Shown here: positions 51,181-64,000 of the stretch, in pieces
Layout of the letters: each line of letters begins with the position of its first letter
Numbering within the stretch: the stretch's first letter is position 1
Assembly: GCF_041296385.1 (NCBI RefSeq)
Contig: NW_027184085.1
Location: forward strand, 60,050,109-60,114,108
Length of the DNA stretch: 64,000 bases
Reading direction: 5' to 3'
From: Aphelocoma coerulescens
Lineage: Eukaryota; Chordata; Aves; Passeriformes; Corvidae
Notes under the pieces: generated by a model
The model's database searches: none
Told to the model about the DNA's origin: nothing
Seen by the model: the letters and a program-made list of their open reading frames with translations, nothing else
Translations under genes and position numbers: made by a program

Positions 51181-54100
51181 GCCTGAAGGAGCCACTCACT
51201 GCTGAACACCTCAACAAGGATGCTCCAAAACTCCTCTTGACTATCCTCCTCACTATACTTCCTTGGAATACTGTTTCCCCAGAAAAACTCCATCCAGACT
51301 TGGCCATCCTGTGGAATGATTCATGCCCCTGCTCCGCCCCCACTAGCTAAGATGGTTGAGGATCTTTGGCACGTTGCTCCAGCAGACCAGACCTGTCGCT
51401 TGCCCCTGTCCTGGACACTGCATCACCTGCAACCCTGCCCTGTGCCTGTCCAGCTCAGAAGCACTGGACACAGAGTGGTCACTCCACCCCTGCCTCAGTT
51501 GTTGTAGTCACAGATAGCTAATGTCCCTATGTTTTTTTTTCCCACAAAAAAGACTTTGGAAACACAATCCTGACAAGGTGTCCCTCAGCAGCAGAAATGG
51601 GCCCACTTTTGCTTTGCTGCCTTCCTGCTTATATATCCTCCTGCTTCACAAAATATGGAACTGTGACTGCAACCACTGGTGTCTGTCAAGATTATGTGAT
51701 CACACTAACCACCTAATAAATATGTTTCTTTACATAACAGCTAAGCAGATGCTTCGTACCCCAGCAAGCATTCAGCAGAGAAGAGGCTCTTAACATCAAC
51801 ACAGATTAAAACCAGAGTACCATGGAACAACACCTCAAAATTTGTGCAACTCAGCCAGTTTCAATAGAAATTCTCTGGCCCATAAGATAGAATTTGTGAA
51901 ATTATTAGCAGAGACAAGGGAGAGAAGGCCAAAAAGAGAAAGAGAAACAAACACCAGTGCTGACTAAACTGTGCAGGAGAGCTGAGACAGAGTACAGATG
52001 TGTTTTCAAGGGCACTGAGTGTGCTCCAGCAGCAGTCCTTGCCTTTTCCCACAATGAGCTGCTATCTGCAGGGAAAAACTAACACAACAAAGAAGGCATA
52101 AGTGTACAGCTCCTATTCAATGCCAAAGCTGGTTATCAGCAACAAGGCCCCATATCCCACGGAGTACTTGTAAATTTACTGTCGGCTCTTTGTGATGTGC
52201 AGATAGGCTCATTGTGTGGTTATCTCTGTGGTAAAGACTGCCAGGGATTTGGGGACTTTATGGTATTGACTAAGGCTATGAAAATAAAATAAAAATAAAG
52301 GGCCTGGGACTGAAAATATTAACCCTTTATGAACCAGGGGGACCACTTTGTCTTTCTGAGTAGGTTCTAATGCAGAAGAAAAATAACATGATCCATTAAC
52401 AGGAATGAATTATGTAATGGAGACAAAGGCCTGAGCTTGGGACATGGTGGGGACCTGGCTGCTTCCCATCCAAGATGCTAAGCTGTATTAACACATGCCA
52501 TTGGTAGTGGCTGTGCAATGAGCAGGATCAGTGCCATAGTGACCCACACCTACTGCAGAAGTGGCTTCCCCACTGTCCAAGCATGCCAGTTCCTGTGTCT
52601 GAAAGCGCAGAGGTAATAAATGAGAGACAGAGGTATTAAATGCTACAGAACTCATTGCAAAGATCCAGCAGTTCATAAGAGACCTACCACTTTCTCTGTT
52701 CCTCCCTTCATCCAGGAGCACTGTGGGAGCCAGCAGTGGGGTAAAGCTCCAAACCCTCTACACCATGCCAGGACTGGGCATTCCCTGAGCCCCTGAGCCA
52801 ACCTCTCTTCTCCAGGGTGCCCAGCCACAGGCTGGGTCAGCTGCTCCTACCACTACCTCCACCTCACAGCACAGGGAGATGCTAAAAAAGGTCTGGGGAA
52901 ATTCATGGAAGAGGTGACATGCAGACAGGGACATCCCAGCATCATCTTCAAAATGAAAAATCGACTTTGCTTACCTTCAGAAGGAGTGTTTGCATATAAT
53001 TTAGCAGGAAAGAGGAGAAAACATTGAAATACATTCTTCCAACAAACAAACCCCAGGCTATCAACAGCCTCTGGAAAATTAAAATGTTGACAGTTTTTTT
53101 CCCTCACAGAGTAGTAATTTTAACTAGATAGATCACATCCTAATAAAAAGATATATGTTAAAATACAATGGAGAACATCACATGACATGGACATCTGCAA
53201 ATGGTATGATCCCACAGTCCTCCTCAGGAGAATATGCACCAAAGCTGAGGGAGAGTTGTAAAAACAGGCTCTTTGTAGAAACATTTCTTTATCTCCATAT
53301 TCTGTCCCAGGGAAAAAAATCAAAAGAGGAAAGGTTGAAGAAATCTACCTCATTTATTAAGGAAGTTTTTAATGTCTAAATTTGCATTTCATTTCAGCGT
53401 TTTCATAGTACTACCAGCAGAAGTACTTTTGATAATGCAATTTTGTGTTAGAGGAATGACAGCTCTCTCTGAAAACACCTCCCTGAGAAGCATCTGGACA
53501 CTGGGAAAAAAAAGATATTACAAAAAAGGGGGGAAAAAGTGATTTTCCTATTGATCTGAAGTTAATGATCTGCCGCAGGGGGTTACAACTTTTCAGGTAC
53601 CTACAGTCACATATGGCAGCTCTACCCTTGTAAGTCAGGATACTTAAATCAGTTGGGCAAATGCTATCTGCCAGCCACAGGAAACAAATTTCTACAGAGC
53701 AGTCTATGTATAAAATCTAGCTGCTAAACAAAATAAAAATGCCTAGCAGAAGAGACTAAATGGGGTGAATTGGAAGAATGACATCTCAGAATTTCAAAGC
53801 GCTGTACGGGAAGCATGGGATGAGGGCTGTACTTTAGCATGTGGGAGCAGGATTGTTTGGGCAACAGGACAGGGGCATTCACAGCTCGGTAAGGGGCTTC
53901 GGGGGGTACCTACAGCAACTCTGGCCATGCCAAGCCCTCCAGTCTTCAAACAGGGAATGAACAATTCCAGCTCTCACCAGGAAAATCTAGTGCATTTATC
54001 TCTTCGGGGACTATCTTCCTGTAGGCAAAAAACTATCAGTCCTGCCAGTCCAGTGGAAGGTTTACAACTCATTTACAAACCTTTTCTGCTCCAAGGAATG

Positions 54101-56784
54101 AAAACAGCACATAAAGGCTGACTTGCTAAAACAATCCTTATCAGTGCTGCAGAAAGTGATAAATACAGGCAAATGGAATATAACCACTCATGACTGGGCC
54201 AAGCAAGACATTTTCCTCTTCTTTTTTCAGATTTCCGAAGAAGGGACGTTTGCCAGAAGGCCCCAGCTCCCTGCAAGGCAGCCGGCAGGGAAGTGGAGCA
54301 GCCACAGCTTCCCCAGTAGTGCCAGAATCAGTGCAGGTCCCCTGGGATCACTCTCCAGCCTGTTCGCAGTTTGATCCCACTTAACTCAAGCAAAAATCAA
54401 AATATTTTGTTGCTAAACAGAAGACTGAAGGCTGTTATGGAAATCATTTTTATCCTAATGCACAGGCAAATGACTGAATTAGAGCAATAGGATTAGATGC
54501 TAAATTGTCAACACGATAGCTCCACTTAGAATATAGTAAAAATAAAAGAAAAAAGCTGACAGTGGAGTTTTTGGTCTACCAGTCAAACATTTCAAGGAAT
54601 GACATCTTCTCTTTCTGCGGAAAATTCCCCTGGAGGAGGATAATGGACTAATTAAGGCAATTAAGGGTGAAGACATCAGGAGCTTCTCTGCAAATCACAG
54701 GAAAAAAGTCGCCAAGGCACAGAGCCCTCTGGTTCCCTGAGCCCACATTGCCTGCAGCATGAGGGGGGCCACACTCAGACCTTCTCTCCCTGCTGGGTCC
54801 CATCTTCCCCCAGCTGGGTGGATGGAGCTGTCACCTCCTGTCTTGCAAGGAAATGGCCAGCCCCAGGCTCCACACCACACCAGAGGGGAGCCAGGGCAGG
54901 GCTTCCCCCACCATCACACAGGAGGCAGCTGTGGCACTTTGGTCAAGGCCACATCTGCAAGTCCAGTGAGGAGCCCTCTCTCACTCTTCTAGCCCTACAG
55001 AGAAAACAGCAACGTTTCCCTGTGGTGTTACAATCTCAGGACCATAAAACCTGTGCTTCTCCCCAACTCACCATGTGAGTTTTTCCCTTTCTGTTCTGTC
55101 AGCAACAGAGCAAGTCCAGCCTGTTGTTTCACCTTCAAACAAAGAAAAATCAGTGGAAGTGCCTGATTGTTAAAGTACAGTACAAGTAGCACTAAGCTCT
55201 GATACAGCAATTTCTGTCTGAGACAATTTAACATTTGATCTCTGGATGCAGTTAATTGCTAGCTATGCAGACATTTGTGGAGGAGACAACAATCACAAGC
55301 AATTTCAGAAATGAGATACTTGATGCTTAATCTTGCACCTGTCCTAAGAACTGACATGGTCTTTTCTTAGTCTGGATCGTACTGCAAAGAGCAGCAGATC
55401 AGCCAAAGCCAGAACATTTCAAATGCCAAATAGATGCAAATCCACTGCTCTCCCACATGATAAAAAGAGGAAGTCACCAGGATAAAAACAATAAGGTAAT
55501 CCATCCAATATATTCTCATTAACAGCTTTCTTCATGTCTTGAAAATAAGGCAATAAATCATATACAGAATAATTGGTCAAAGCAGCTACATACATTGTTC
55601 ATTTTGGTCTTTATTTTTTCTTCTTGCAGGCAATTTTAGGACACCAGAGAGCCAAGTCCTACTTCTTCAGGGGAAGCAAACAATGTTATTTTCAGACAGG
55701 GAAGGAAGTAAGATAAGACAGGACACCTTTGAGTACACCTAATCAAAGTTCAAATACCAGCACATAAAACAAGTCCTGGCAAAAAAACCCCCTCTGACTA
55801 GGAGCTGGTTAGGTATGTCTCAACCGTAACTGCCCAGCAGCAGGTGTAAGCTGTGACAGACATCCTACCCACCACCAGCATGCTTCTATTCTCCTGACTG
55901 TAATAACTCATCTCAAACCCATCTCAAACCCTTGAAAGCCTGGTAATTTGGTATTGCCTTGAAAAATGTCATACCAAAGTCCCGTTTATCCCAAGAAACA
56001 GAGCCATCTAAGGCTTGCAATGAGGGTTTCAGAGGGGCTATTGGAACAGGGCAAGTGGCTCTGCCTTGCTCCTATGCTCCTGCCAGTTTGAGACATGGCT
56101 GCGCCAAAAGGTGTAGCCATGCTGCCTGGTTTAACTTGCTCCCCATAGTCTTCTTCCTTCAGATTACTCACACCCCACACCCCACGGGTACTCAGGCATC
56201 CCCAATATGCAGAAGCAAAAACGCAATTCTGCACCACAGGAAAAAGCACTTCTCTGCCTCCACTCCAGATCCAACAGCCAGCTTGCCCACTGAGCAGTGC
56301 TTGGATGCTTTTAGCAAACATTCCACAATGACTCAAGCTGTCTTTCACTTTTCTCCTGAGTTAAGAGATCATGATTTTATATAAGTAGTCACTTTTCCCC
56401 TGACAGCCCTAACACAGAATTTCATTTTAGTGCAGTGAACTATTCCAGTGGCTTTTCAGAGGCAACACTAGTTTTGGTCATCCTGAATAATATTTCATCA
56501 GTTGTAAACATTGTCACTATTTGCTTGTATCACTTTCTCCAGGCCACTTAGGAAGATGCTGGACACCAGACCCAGGTCTTGTGTCTGTAGGACCTCCTCC
56601 TCATGTATGAGGTGCCTGTTTCTCCCAACCCTCCTTTTTCTGGGGTTTAGCCCATAAGTAAACTCTCCTGTTCCATAGTAAGTGTCACTTGTTATGAGCC
56701 CTTCTTGCTCCCTTAAGGCCATGTTGAAAGCTACACAGCCTGAACAAGCACAATGTGTATGGTCATGATATCCTTCTGAGAAAT
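51181..56784. other. Intergenic, no gene recognised
   Basis: About 5.6 kb without recognisable genes. A low-repeat block at 54380-54680 could be a regulatory element. A short tandem repeat of CATCTCAAACC units occurs near 55910-55930. Frames here have no identifiable domain. Confidence 0.5.
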
Positions 56785-57310
56785 CTTGTGTCTGTCAAGC
56801 CTGACATTCCTCTCCACACCTGTGTTTCTTCTCAAACTTCCAACCAAATCTGACCACTACCATTGAAATCTTTGACTGACCATTACTTCCCAGGATCACT
56901 CCTGAAGCCCTGTTCAAAATCTGGCATCATGTTCCCTCTTCCATCCCTCTAAACCCAGAGCTGATAGTAGTGCCAGATTACACATAGTTAGCAATTCAGA
57001 AAATTCTTATTTGTGGTGTGTGTTTTTCAGGACTCCTGTGTAAACACCATCTGGTACTGAGAATTTGTTAATGTTTAGTTTATCAATTTGTCCTAACATG
57101 CCTTTTCCCAACACCTCCATTTGAGGTGGTTCCTCAGTCTCCCTCCCCATTCACAGCGTCCTCATCATAGTGAACGCCAATGCATGCAAAGAATTTGTTC
57201 AGCTTTTTGACAATGGCATTGCTGTCTGCCAGTGGATCTTTTCACAGGAGGGTCATTTATTTGCCCCAGTAGCTCCTCATCACCTCTATGAACCATGGAC
57301 AGGTGCTGCA
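56785..57310 (-). mobile_element. Ancient CR1 ORF2 fragment (linker and N-terminal reverse transcriptase)
   Basis: On the minus strand, 57181-57240 reads IVKKLNKFFACIG, equivalent to the CR1 linker 'AEVLN-FFASVFT'. Next, 57000-57120 reads QIDKLNINKFSVPDGVYTGV, equivalent to 'LDKLN-HKSMGPDGIHPRVL' at the start of the RT domain. Farther on, GATCCTGGGAAGTAATGGTCAGTC (about 56875-56900) matches the 'DDPGNYRPVS' coding block at nucleotide level. The order and spacing agree with CR1 ORF2, but stops and frame changes are present. This copy is much older than the other CR1 pieces. Confidence 0.65.
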
Positions 57311-60300
57311 CAGACAAAATGATCACATTAAGATTTACACATCAGATAAGCTTTAAATGCATCTGTACTTCAAATACATGCTGCTAAGTTTACTATGAAA
57401 ATTTCAGATGGAAAACACCAAATGTGATCTTGGTACACATCCAAATACAAATTTGAATTCTTTTGAGTATTTCCCAAACAGGAGCAATTTTTATCTTAGG
57501 AATCTACCAAAACTATCTGCTACACAAGCACATCATGTAGCCTCCAGTCATGTCAAACATTTGTTATTGACAGAGATGAATGAAGCCTGGAACAACACCT
57601 TTCTTTGTGTTAAATGTTCCATTGAATCCCTGAAAGTACTCGACTGGAGAGAGAGAAAGCAGGTACAAGATGACCCTTGCGTGGCCAGCACAGTGCTTTT
57701 GAAGCCCCTGTTCATGTGGAGAGATGTTAAGAAGATTTTGTGAAGTTGCTCATGAAAATTCATAACAAGTGTTTCAGGAGTGGAAGGTAAAATATTTATT
57801 AAAAGCAGAGGATTGAAGACAAAAGCCCTGTGATCAGTTTACCATACATAAAATAAGGAATAAAGGTGACTGTTTAACATTTACTTGCAATCCCAACTTC
57901 AGGCCTTAGAAAATGCAAAGCTGGAGATAAGGGGTAGCAGCTTCTACAGTGCTGAAAGACAAGAGAGCACCTTCAGTGTAAATGAAAGGGAGATGAGGAG
58001 AATGATTTATAAGTGCAATGATTAATCTTTCACTTTATGTGGGAACAGACTTGGGCATTTGATTAAATATGCAAGGTAGAAGAACAACATCTAATAACAC
58101 AAGATCTTGTTTTGCAACTGCTTCCAAGCTCTCACTCTTTGTTCTGTGAAAGTGGTTTGAATTTTGGATCACTGAGGTTTTGATTTTGGGTTTGGTTTTT
58201 CTTTGTTGGCTTTTTTATTTTTCCTGAATTAAAGATGACATCTTATGAATAAATTTAAGTGTAGAGGTGTGGAAAGGACAGGAAGAGTTTTATTTAGTTA
58301 CTAGCACTGTTTTTTCATCTTCTGCTCTTCCCCTGATCCAGGAGGTAAGGAAAGCAATCAAAACAATGAACATGCTCTTGGTCCCACGGCAAGTGATTGT
58401 AGCAGGCAAATTAATTGGGATGCTGTTTAGAGCTGAAATATATCACTGTGTATTCATCAGCACTGGGCATGGCGACACATAAAGAACATTACTCACATAG
58501 ACACAGTAAGGATAATAAACCAGCAACACATGTCTGGGAACAAAAAGCAACCCTTTCAAGCTCATCTGTCAGACTTCTCTTATACTCGAGGTGAGGAGAT
58601 GGGGGGAGGAAACCAGGGGAACCTGAAATAGCATAGCTTCATGTGGGAAGGTAATATCATCACAGCTCTGAACAGCAGAGACAGATATTTAAAATTCTTT
58701 TTCATTAAAGAACATTTTTAGATGCTTAGCTATTGCCCTTCTTCTTTCTGTTTTCTGGGTATCATTTTAATGAATATGTATATTCCTGAATATTTTATTT
58801 ATATATGTTCCCTCCTTCTTCATCATAATTCTATCTTGTTACTAAGTGACAAGGCTGTGCTGTTGCTATGTTTTCTTCCTCAATAATCCTGCTCATTTGA
58901 TGCTGCCATTCTTCTCCCTGTACAAACAGGCCTCAGCCAACAATGGGGAGAAACAGCTAGCTTTGTTTCAAGGTCCCATATTTCACTGCTGCTGGTAATG
59001 GCACAAGTTGTGCTCAGTTCACAGATGAGTGGCCCTCTGAGACTTTCTTACTACTGCTACACTACAAGCTGTAGCCTCCTGTACTTCCACTGTGCCAAAG
59101 GCAACCAAACCAAACCAAAGAATTGAGTGATCTGTTGCGCTGCCAGGGGACTTTGCTCACAAGCACATCCATCTGCAGGCACCCAGCCGTATCAGGAGAC
59201 CCTGCTGGAACACAGACATTCCACCAGAGCCCACCTGAGGTCTCACACAGACAATTTAAATGAGCAAAGAGATTACTCATTCACAAACAACCAAGTTACA
59301 GATATCTCTTTTGCTGGAAAAACAAGTGCATATTCACAGGGGCATTTGCCCCAGGTGCAGTTGCAGCAGGAGCTGTAATGCCAGCTGGGCTGCACCCCAT
59401 GCTGTTCCCACCCCACCGCCCAGCCCAGTGCATGCTCAGGGAAAGATAACATTAGTGATATGGACGTCCTGAGGGGCACATCCAGCCCTTTGGTGATCCA
59501 GGGATGTTGGACTCACAGAGCACAGCTATGGCCAAGGTGGAGGGCACGAGCTCAGCTGCAGTCCCAGGCCTGGGCACCAGCACACTGGGGCACTTGGGAC
59601 CTGGCTTCACCAGGCTCGCTGTCTCCCGTGGCCCACATCCCCTGCAGGGTGCTGACAGGACCAGGGGAGTCCCTGTGCCTGGGTGAGGATCAGGGCTGCA
59701 GAGGGCTGCTCCTGATGCCCTGCTGTGGGTCAGCACCATGGCAGCAGGGGAGAGGGGAGCTGCTCTGCATGACACAGCCCTGCCAGAGGCCCAGCCAGCC
59801 CTCTGCAAGGGAAGGCAGTCTTCAGAGAAGGTGCATTTTAAGGCCAGAGAGATCATCATTATTATCTACTGTGGTCTTCCAAATACCCTGGGAATGGTGT
59901 TTCACCCACCCATTCCTGCTCCAGATCTATTTGGATGTTTTCAAATTACGTCGACCTTGATACTATATTGCAATCTGGCTACAACACCAAAATATAGCTC
60001 CGCATTTATAAAAGCTTACACTGTAGTATCAATCAGTTTATTTTTTACTAAATACATTCACACTTCTTTCTCACACATTTCAAATTTTAATTAACAACAG
60101 CCAATGGCTTAATTTAAAATATATAAAATATCCAGTATTATGCAATCACAACCAGGGAAATGAAAAAATAAACCAGAAAATAGGCCCATTTGTTTGCTCT
60201 CCTGCTGTGATTTGAAAAGCAGATGATCTGGTTTTTTTACAATTGCTTTAAGAGCATAGCTTTGTCAGCCAGGCTCCTGATCCGAGCCAATTTTTCCAGT

Positions 60301-61345
60301 TGATTTGCAGACCCCTTAAAATGGGTGTTTCTAATCCTGTTGTAAACAGAGACATGACAGATACCATCCTGGCAGATACCTCTCAAGCAGCAACGTCCAT
60401 CGCAGCTGTGAGAGACGTGCTGGGGCAAGGCTCATCTCCCTCATCCCACTGCATAATCCCAGGTTTTCACACAGCAAACTTTTGTATCTGAGCCCAACAG
60501 TCTGCTCACTAAAAGACCAGACCTCATTTTCCCAAGCTGTCTTGCATTCCTGTTATTTTTCTACTTCTGATAAAGGCTGGTTTGCCGCTAGTTACCCTTC
60601 CCTCCCCTGTCCCACTCTCCAGTTCCCTCACCAAGAACCACTGCATCAGAGCTTTCAGGCCCTAATTGCTCTATTTTAGCATGGTTAGCAATTAATTTAA
60701 GTAGGAAAAATAGGGAGCCAAAATTCACTGGTGCAGACATAAGAGATTTCCAGTGTGGAAACAACAAACTCGCCTTGTTCCCCTTGAAGTCTAATTCTTG
60801 GCATGTTTAATTTTAAACAAATATATCTGCTTCTGAGTGGATAGCCAGCTTGAAATCAAGATGCTCAGTGGCAATAAGTGGTGCGTTTTCCTCAGCTTCC
60901 TTCAAAAAATATTTATTTTTGGTCTGAGAACTCTAAAGTTAATTTGGCTGCTAGTCCAATGAGATCTAACTCATGCAAAGGTTTGTTTCTGCTTGAAAAC
61001 CACATAGAGTATAGATATTTATGAATGAAGCAGCAGTGGACCATGGTCAGTATGGTACTATAAATTTTGCAGCCTTTCACTTTTCTATCAAGCTGAAGAA
61101 TGCTTCCGTTTTTGTAAGTTCTGCTCTCACCCTACACTCTATTTCTTCACCAAGTCAAACCATACTGAGTTCAGCTAGCATTGTTTTTAAGAAGAGTACC
61201 AACTATTGTCCAGGATAAAACAACACATTTATAGCAATTTTTAGCAAAGGAGAAAAAGTCTAATTAGCTATTTCTCAGCTTCAGTCTTGACAATATATAC
61301 ATGACCTGTTTATCTCATATTCACCAGGCTTTCCTACCAGGCTTA
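57311..61345. other. Intergenic, no gene recognised
   Basis: About 4 kb of mostly AT-rich, non-repetitive sequence. No exon or confident repeat was recognised. A GC-richer patch at 59360-59800 carries long open frames on both strands without recognisable domains, and I treat these as chance. Confidence 0.5.
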
Positions 61346-62107
61346 TTATCAAGGTATAATAGCATCTGGCAATCCCAGGCACAACTACAGGCTGGGTGGA
61401 GAAGTAATTGAGAGTAGCCCTGCAGAGAAAGACTTGGGTTTGCTGGTGGATGAGGCACTGGGGAGCAGCCCAGAAAGCCCAGAAAACCAAATGTATCCTG
61501 AGCTGCACCCAAAGCAGCGTGGGCAGCAGGGCAAGGGAGGGGATTCTGCCGCTCTGCTCTGCTCTGCTCTGCTCTGCTCTGGTGAGACCCCACCTGCTGT
61601 GTCCAGTTCTGGTGTCCCCAACATAAGGAGGACATGGAACTGTTGGAGAAAGTCCAGAGGAGGGACATGAAGTCAATAAAGGGACTGAAGCACATCCCCT
61701 ACGAAGCCCGGCTGAGAGAGTTGGGGCTGTTCAGCCTGGAGAAGGGAAGGTTGCATGGAGACCTCATGGCAACCTTGCAGTACTGCAGGGGCCTGCAGGG
61801 AAGCTGGAGAGGGACTCTTGACCAGGAACTGTAGTGACAGGATAAGGAGTAATGGGTGCAAACTGAAAGGGGGGAAACCTAGGTTAGATATTAGGAAGCA
61901 ATTCTTTACTGTGAGGGTGGTGAGGCACCGGTACAGGACACCCAGAGAAGAGGAGGATGCTCATCCCTGGAAGTGTTCAAGGCCAGACTGGATAGAGCTT
62001 TGAGCTGCCTGGTCTAGTGGGAGGTGTTCCTGTCCATGGCAGAGGGGTTGGAACAAGATGAACTTTAAGGCCCCTTCCAATCATCCTATGATTCTGTGAT
62101 TCTATGA
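61346..62107 (+). mobile_element. CR1 LINE, 3' part of ORF2 to intact 3' end
   Basis: From GGCAATCCCAGGCACAA and ACAGGCTGG the plus strand follows CR1 ORF2. It reads KDLGLLVDEALG, then a frame disruption, then [40 protein letters not shown], and after another break PRLDIRKQFFTVRVVRH. The 3' end reads CCCCTTCCAATCATCCTATG followed by ATTCTGTGATTCTATGA, a complete terminus. It is the longest and best-preserved CR1 copy here, at about 760 bp, yet it is 5'-truncated and contains a CTCTG expansion where the ORF normally encodes 'ILPLYSALVRP'. Confidence 0.93.
61549..61580. repeat. (CTCTG)n pentanucleotide microsatellite inside CR1
   Basis: About six CTCTG units interrupt the CR1 ORF2 remnant at the point where an ancestral CTCTGCTCTGG-like sequence offered a seed. 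The expansion shifts the reading frame of the element and must postdate its insertion or have occurred in its source copy. Confidence 0.9.
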
Positions 62108-64000
62108 AGAATAATAAGAGCAAATATAAAACCTGGTCAATTCAGATGTAATATTCAATGCTATAGAGATGCCATAAATAAACTACAAGGAAAATTACAA
62201 TTAAGTTTTGACAGAAGCATTTGCATAGAATAGTTAATTAAAAAATCACTTACTAAACCTTAATGTTTTTAATGACAAAATGACAATTAAGAGTGACCTA
62301 ATATGAATATTTAATTAGGCCTAAAAACATGTGAAGTCAAGACTAATTCCAATAACTAATTCCGAGGACTGACATATTTTTTGACCACTTTGATTCGTTG
62401 TGAGGGGGAAAAAACCCCACAACTGTTTTACAATGAATTGCTGAAAATAAATTGGAGCTAACTGCCTCTTTTCAGGAAAGCCACACTGCCAGATTAGAAC
62501 ACAAAACATATTTTTAAGGAATTTAATTTTTTTTTTTCCTGAGGAATAGTAAAATAACCTGGATGAATATAATTACTATCCAAGAGGCAGCACTTTGAGC
62601 TACACATACAGGGAAACAGAACACCTTTTTATTTTCCATCAGTCATTGCCAGCGGCCCTACCCAATCCAGCTTTGAAGTCTAATTTGGAAATTTTTCCCA
62701 GGGCACCAGCCTATGATTTCTTTTTTCCTGGAGCATCCCATGGCTCTATGGAAACAATGATCCATTTGTGCTCCCCAGTGATCGCCACTGTTGCAGAATG
62801 GATGTGAGCAGGGGAAATGACACCTCAGTTGTGCGTAAGAGAGGGAAGGGAGCCCATGGTGCTGCAGTTCAGGCTGGGGTCTGGTTCCCGAGGACTGAGC
62901 TGGATGTTGGTGGGTCAGAGGACAGACAGCACAAACCCAGCGCTCGTGTTGCATCTCCACCTCAGCCTGTAGGCCATGTGCATTTTGGAGGATGGGTTTT
63001 GCCTGACAGTTCTAATGAATTTCCTGCTTCTCATAACTTCCATCCTGAGCAGTCCAATTCTTCATGGGAGTTGCCCAAGGGAGCGGGTCTGCAGGAAGGA
63101 GTTGAAGCATTACCAGAGCAGAGCAAAATGCCATTGGCATGTGAAGAGATGGCAGCAACTGGTAAGAAGAGCTGAGTGCCTTAACAGAACACACAGCACA
63201 AAAGACAGCAATCAATTTAATTTCAGCTTCTGTTTTTCAGTGGTTACACTGTCCAGATGGGAACTGTCAGCATGGCCATATTATTTAGACAAAGAGAATG
63301 AGTCCAGCTTGGTTTGAACTCATGATTCAGGCTAATTACAACTGTTCTTACCCAAGACAGACCCCTTCCCCTTTTGGGCAGCCCCAAATTCATAAAGACT
63401 ATCTTGGAGTTTCCCTTTTTGAAAACTGAGTAATTCCATCATATTTGAGACAAAACATGCAAGGAAGATAGAGGGTCTTCTTACTGATCAGGGACATGCA
63501 GGGATGGGTCATGATGGGGAAGATGCTGCACCGTTCTGGTGGCATCTCACTTACAGCTTTCAGGGAATCCTCATACCAGAGACAACTTCTGCCCAGCCAG
63601 GTCTGGGGACTGAGTTCCAGTTTGGGAGGGTTAGCAAGCGGTAAAGGGGCCTTACCTAAAAACCACCAGAAACTAGCAGTCAGGTCCTTGGCAGTTACCT
63701 CCCTGTGTCTGGACAGTTGTTACTCCTGGGGGAGAAAATGAATGTCTTTCTTCCAAACAGTCATGTGTTCCTGTGAGTGAGAAATCATGGTGAAATTCCA
63801 CACTGAAAACTGACTGCAAATGCAGCACCTTCTCACATAACAAACCTGCTCACTCTGTGAATTGTCGCTTCTGCTGATTTCAGGTGACTGAAATAGATTC
63901 TTACTGCCTTCTGCTTTCTAGTTGCGTAAAACTGACACCATTGAGAGAAAGAGAAAGAGAAAAAGGTTTTCTCTATTTCATCAGCTTTCACATTTCCTTT
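62108..64000. other. Intergenic, no gene recognised
   Basis: AT-rich sequence after the CR1. Positions 62110-62500 hold several TTAATTA-type sites and may be a regulatory element. No exon or further repeat was recognised up to the window end. Confidence 0.45.

Noticed and set aside
59452..59960. Overlapping 135- and 166-codon frames on opposite strands in a GC-richer patch
   Set aside because: Both strands are open together because of base composition; no domain, no splice or CpG-promoter support.
1..64000. Search for tRNA, rRNA, CRISPR, operon-like or phage-like systems
   Set aside because: None seen. The window has the gene density, splicing and repeats of a bird nuclear genome, and no novel multi-gene system is supported.

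Overview
This window is vertebrate nuclear DNA, almost certainly from a bird. The evidence is several CR1 non-LTR retrotransposon copies with the avian octamer-type 3' tail (ATTCTRTGATTCTATGA-like), avian-style endogenous-retrovirus LTRs, no Alu/L1/B-type mammalian repeats, and low gene density. A passerine is plausible from the LTR types, but I cannot prove the order. SEMA6A lies on the Z chromosome in chicken, so Z linkage is the default expectation.

Only one protein-coding locus is supported: SEMA6A (semaphorin 6A), plus strand, represented by its last coding exon (17876-19065). This exon encodes the transmembrane helix, the whole cytoplasmic tail and the stop codon, about 396 residues. 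Its 3' UTR follows, with candidate poly(A) signals at 21401 and 21932. Positions 1-17875 are read as the last intron of SEMA6A; I could not find the preceding coding exon in it.

From about 21960 to 64000 the sequence is intergenic, and I see no further gene. It holds a set of mobile-element relics: CR1 fragments near 32.1, 36.2-36.5, 43.5, 56.8-57.3 and 61.4-62.1 kb (plus a pair in the intron at 14.9-15.6 kb), and four ERV LTR-like segments near 32.6-33.05 (minus), 38.35-38.95 (plus), 44.23-45.77 (plus, with a CpG-rich core) and 50.7-51.2 kb (minus). There is also a conspicuous 330-bp GGAA microsatellite at 35.0-35.3 kb with regular GAATTC interruptions. The remaining AT-rich single-copy stretches hold several candidate conserved regulatory blocks, which only a cross-species alignment can confirm.

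The many short reading frames across the window are chance ORFs, antisense shadows of SEMA6A, or repeat translations. I found no tRNA, rRNA, CRISPR array, operon or intact retroviral gene set, and no evidence for a previously undescribed biological system. The most interesting items are the CpG-rich long LTR, the GGAA tract, a decayed CR1 reverse-transcriptase segment recognised by translation, and the candidate regulatory elements around SEMA6A.
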